Made by a program: the position numbers and the translations under genes
Assembly (NCBI GenBank): GCA_025210345.1
Contig: JAOARX010000013.1
Coordinates: forward strand, 79,135 to 143,134
DNA length: 64,000 bases
Reading direction: 5' to 3'
DNA from: Pelagimonas sp.
GTDB taxonomy: Bacteria > Pseudomonadota > Alphaproteobacteria > Rhodobacterales > Rhodobacteraceae
The notes under the pieces: generated by a model
Told to the model about the DNA's origin: nothing
Database searches by the model: none
Seen by the model: only the letters and a program-made list of their open reading frames with translations
Shown here: one piece after another, positions 63,474-64,000 of the stretch
Layout of the letters: every line of letters begins with the position of its first letter
Numbering within the stretch: the first letter of the stretch is position 1

Positions 63474-64000
63474 TTGTGAATGATACGGGCATCTGCGCGC
63501 AGCTGAGACAGATAGCCCTCGGCCAGATCACCAATGCGTTGGTTGCGCAGCCCCATGGTCACCTGTTCGCGGTCGATCTCTTCCGAGATTTTATTGGTGC
63601 GGCCGCACATCATCAGGAACACCAGCGTCTGGCCGTTTGCACGGGTCAACGCGGTCGAGACTTCGCCTTCGTCGAGTTTTGACAGCTCATAGGCGATATC
63701 CGTGGGGATTTCAGACGGGGCCAGTGTGCCACGTTCCAGGACCTCTTCGGGCTGGCCTTTGGCCACACCATAGAGATCGTCACAGCGGTCTACTTTGCCC
63801 TTGAGCACGCGGGCCTTGGCCAGCGTTTCCTCTGACCGCCCCCCCGGCATGTAATAAGCCGCATAGTCGATCGCAGCGATTTCCGGTGCCGAATAGGATG
63901 TCTCTTCGATATCACGCAGCTGGAACAGCGCCATGGCGTTGGGAATGGGTAGCGGATCGGTGACCTCGCCGGGTTTGAGGCCCAGGATGAGCGGCTGCAG
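63470..64000 (-). CDS. surA: SurA-like peptidyl-prolyl isomerase/chaperone, C-terminal part (truncated by window)
   Basis: The last 176 codons; the frame is open to base 64000. The text reads through LILGLKPGEVTDPLPIPN (end of a parvulin domain) into a helical end with LSKLDEGEVSTAL. It is a periplasmic chaperone for outer-membrane proteins. Position before pdxA and rsmA supports SurA; lptD is expected beyond the window. Confidence 0.85.
   Translation of the reverse strand: MQPLILGLKPGEVTDPLPIPNAMALFQLRDIEETSYSAPEIAAIDYAAYYMPGGRSEETLAKARVLKGKVDRCDDLYGVAKGQPEEVLERGTLAPSEIPTDIAYELSKLDEGEVSTALTRANGQTLVFLMMCGRTNKISEEIDREQVTMGLRNQRIGDLAEGYLSQLRADARIIHK

Overview
The window looks like a chromosomal stretch of a marine alphaproteobacterium of the Roseobacter group (Rhodobacteraceae). 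The pointers are a full-length DddP-type DMSP lyase, the gene orders glnB-glnA, rpsF-rpsR-rplI, fabD-fabG-acpP, prfA-prmC-DUF4167 and surA-pdxA-rsmA, high-GC codon use, and regulatory boxes known from this order (a BioR box before bioY and an iron-box-like site before an iron-binding protein gene). No species can be named from the sequence alone.

Layout. 1-8.9 kb: the end of an Atm1-like ABC exporter, a C26 amidase, a periplasmic molybdenum hydroxylase (iorAB-like) with a divergent TetR regulator, a metallo-beta-lactamase-fold/rhodanese/methyltransferase group, a small P-loop kinase, a VOC protein and a Tat-exported rhodanese. 9-13.5 kb: pntAB and bioY. 13.7-22.2 kb: a hydrolase-OsmC fusion, an EEP phosphatase, a Nudix hydrolase, dddP, a DUF3445 (heme-dependent oxidative N-demethylase family) protein, a lytic transglycosylase and envelope proteins. 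22.3-26.6 kb: glnA, glnB, the NAD(P)HX repair enzyme nnr and a Hint-fold protein. 26.8-37.7 kb: a tRNA-Leu(UAG) gene carrying an integrated element. 37.7-40.4 kb: debris of older mobile DNA around the trigger factor gene. 40.4-64 kb: a soluble chemoreceptor, ribosomal protein genes, YceI and a cytochrome b561-YceI fusion, the fab genes, a MATE pump, an FMN-riboswitch-controlled EamA transporter (probably RibN), an iron-binding protein, mazG, an M20 hydrolase, an SHMT paralogue beside a broken LysR gene, an agmatinase-family gene, prfA/prmC, rsmA, pdxA and the end of surA.

The most unusual region is the 10.9 kb element between two identical 55 bp copies of the tRNA-Leu 3' end (26795-26849 and 37652-37706). 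It has phage-style control: a repressor, a Cro-like protein and repeated GTACAT-N5-ATGTAC operators governing both a leftward and a rightward operon. It also keeps a host-recognition module (an FN3-like tail fragment and a 749-residue SGNH-hydrolase fibre) and a complete lysis cassette (holin-like protein, amidase, nested spanins). It has no recognisable terminase, portal, capsid, tail tube or replication genes. Its integrase keeps all catalytic residues but lacks the N-terminal DNA-binding domains. It is either a decayed prophage or a minimal element that depends on a helper.

A second unusual signal is a dispersed palindromic repeat present three times (13.65, 16.44 and 24.55 kb). Two copies are intergenic; the third sits in frame inside the nnr coding sequence. 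One hairpin stem shows compensatory base changes between copies.
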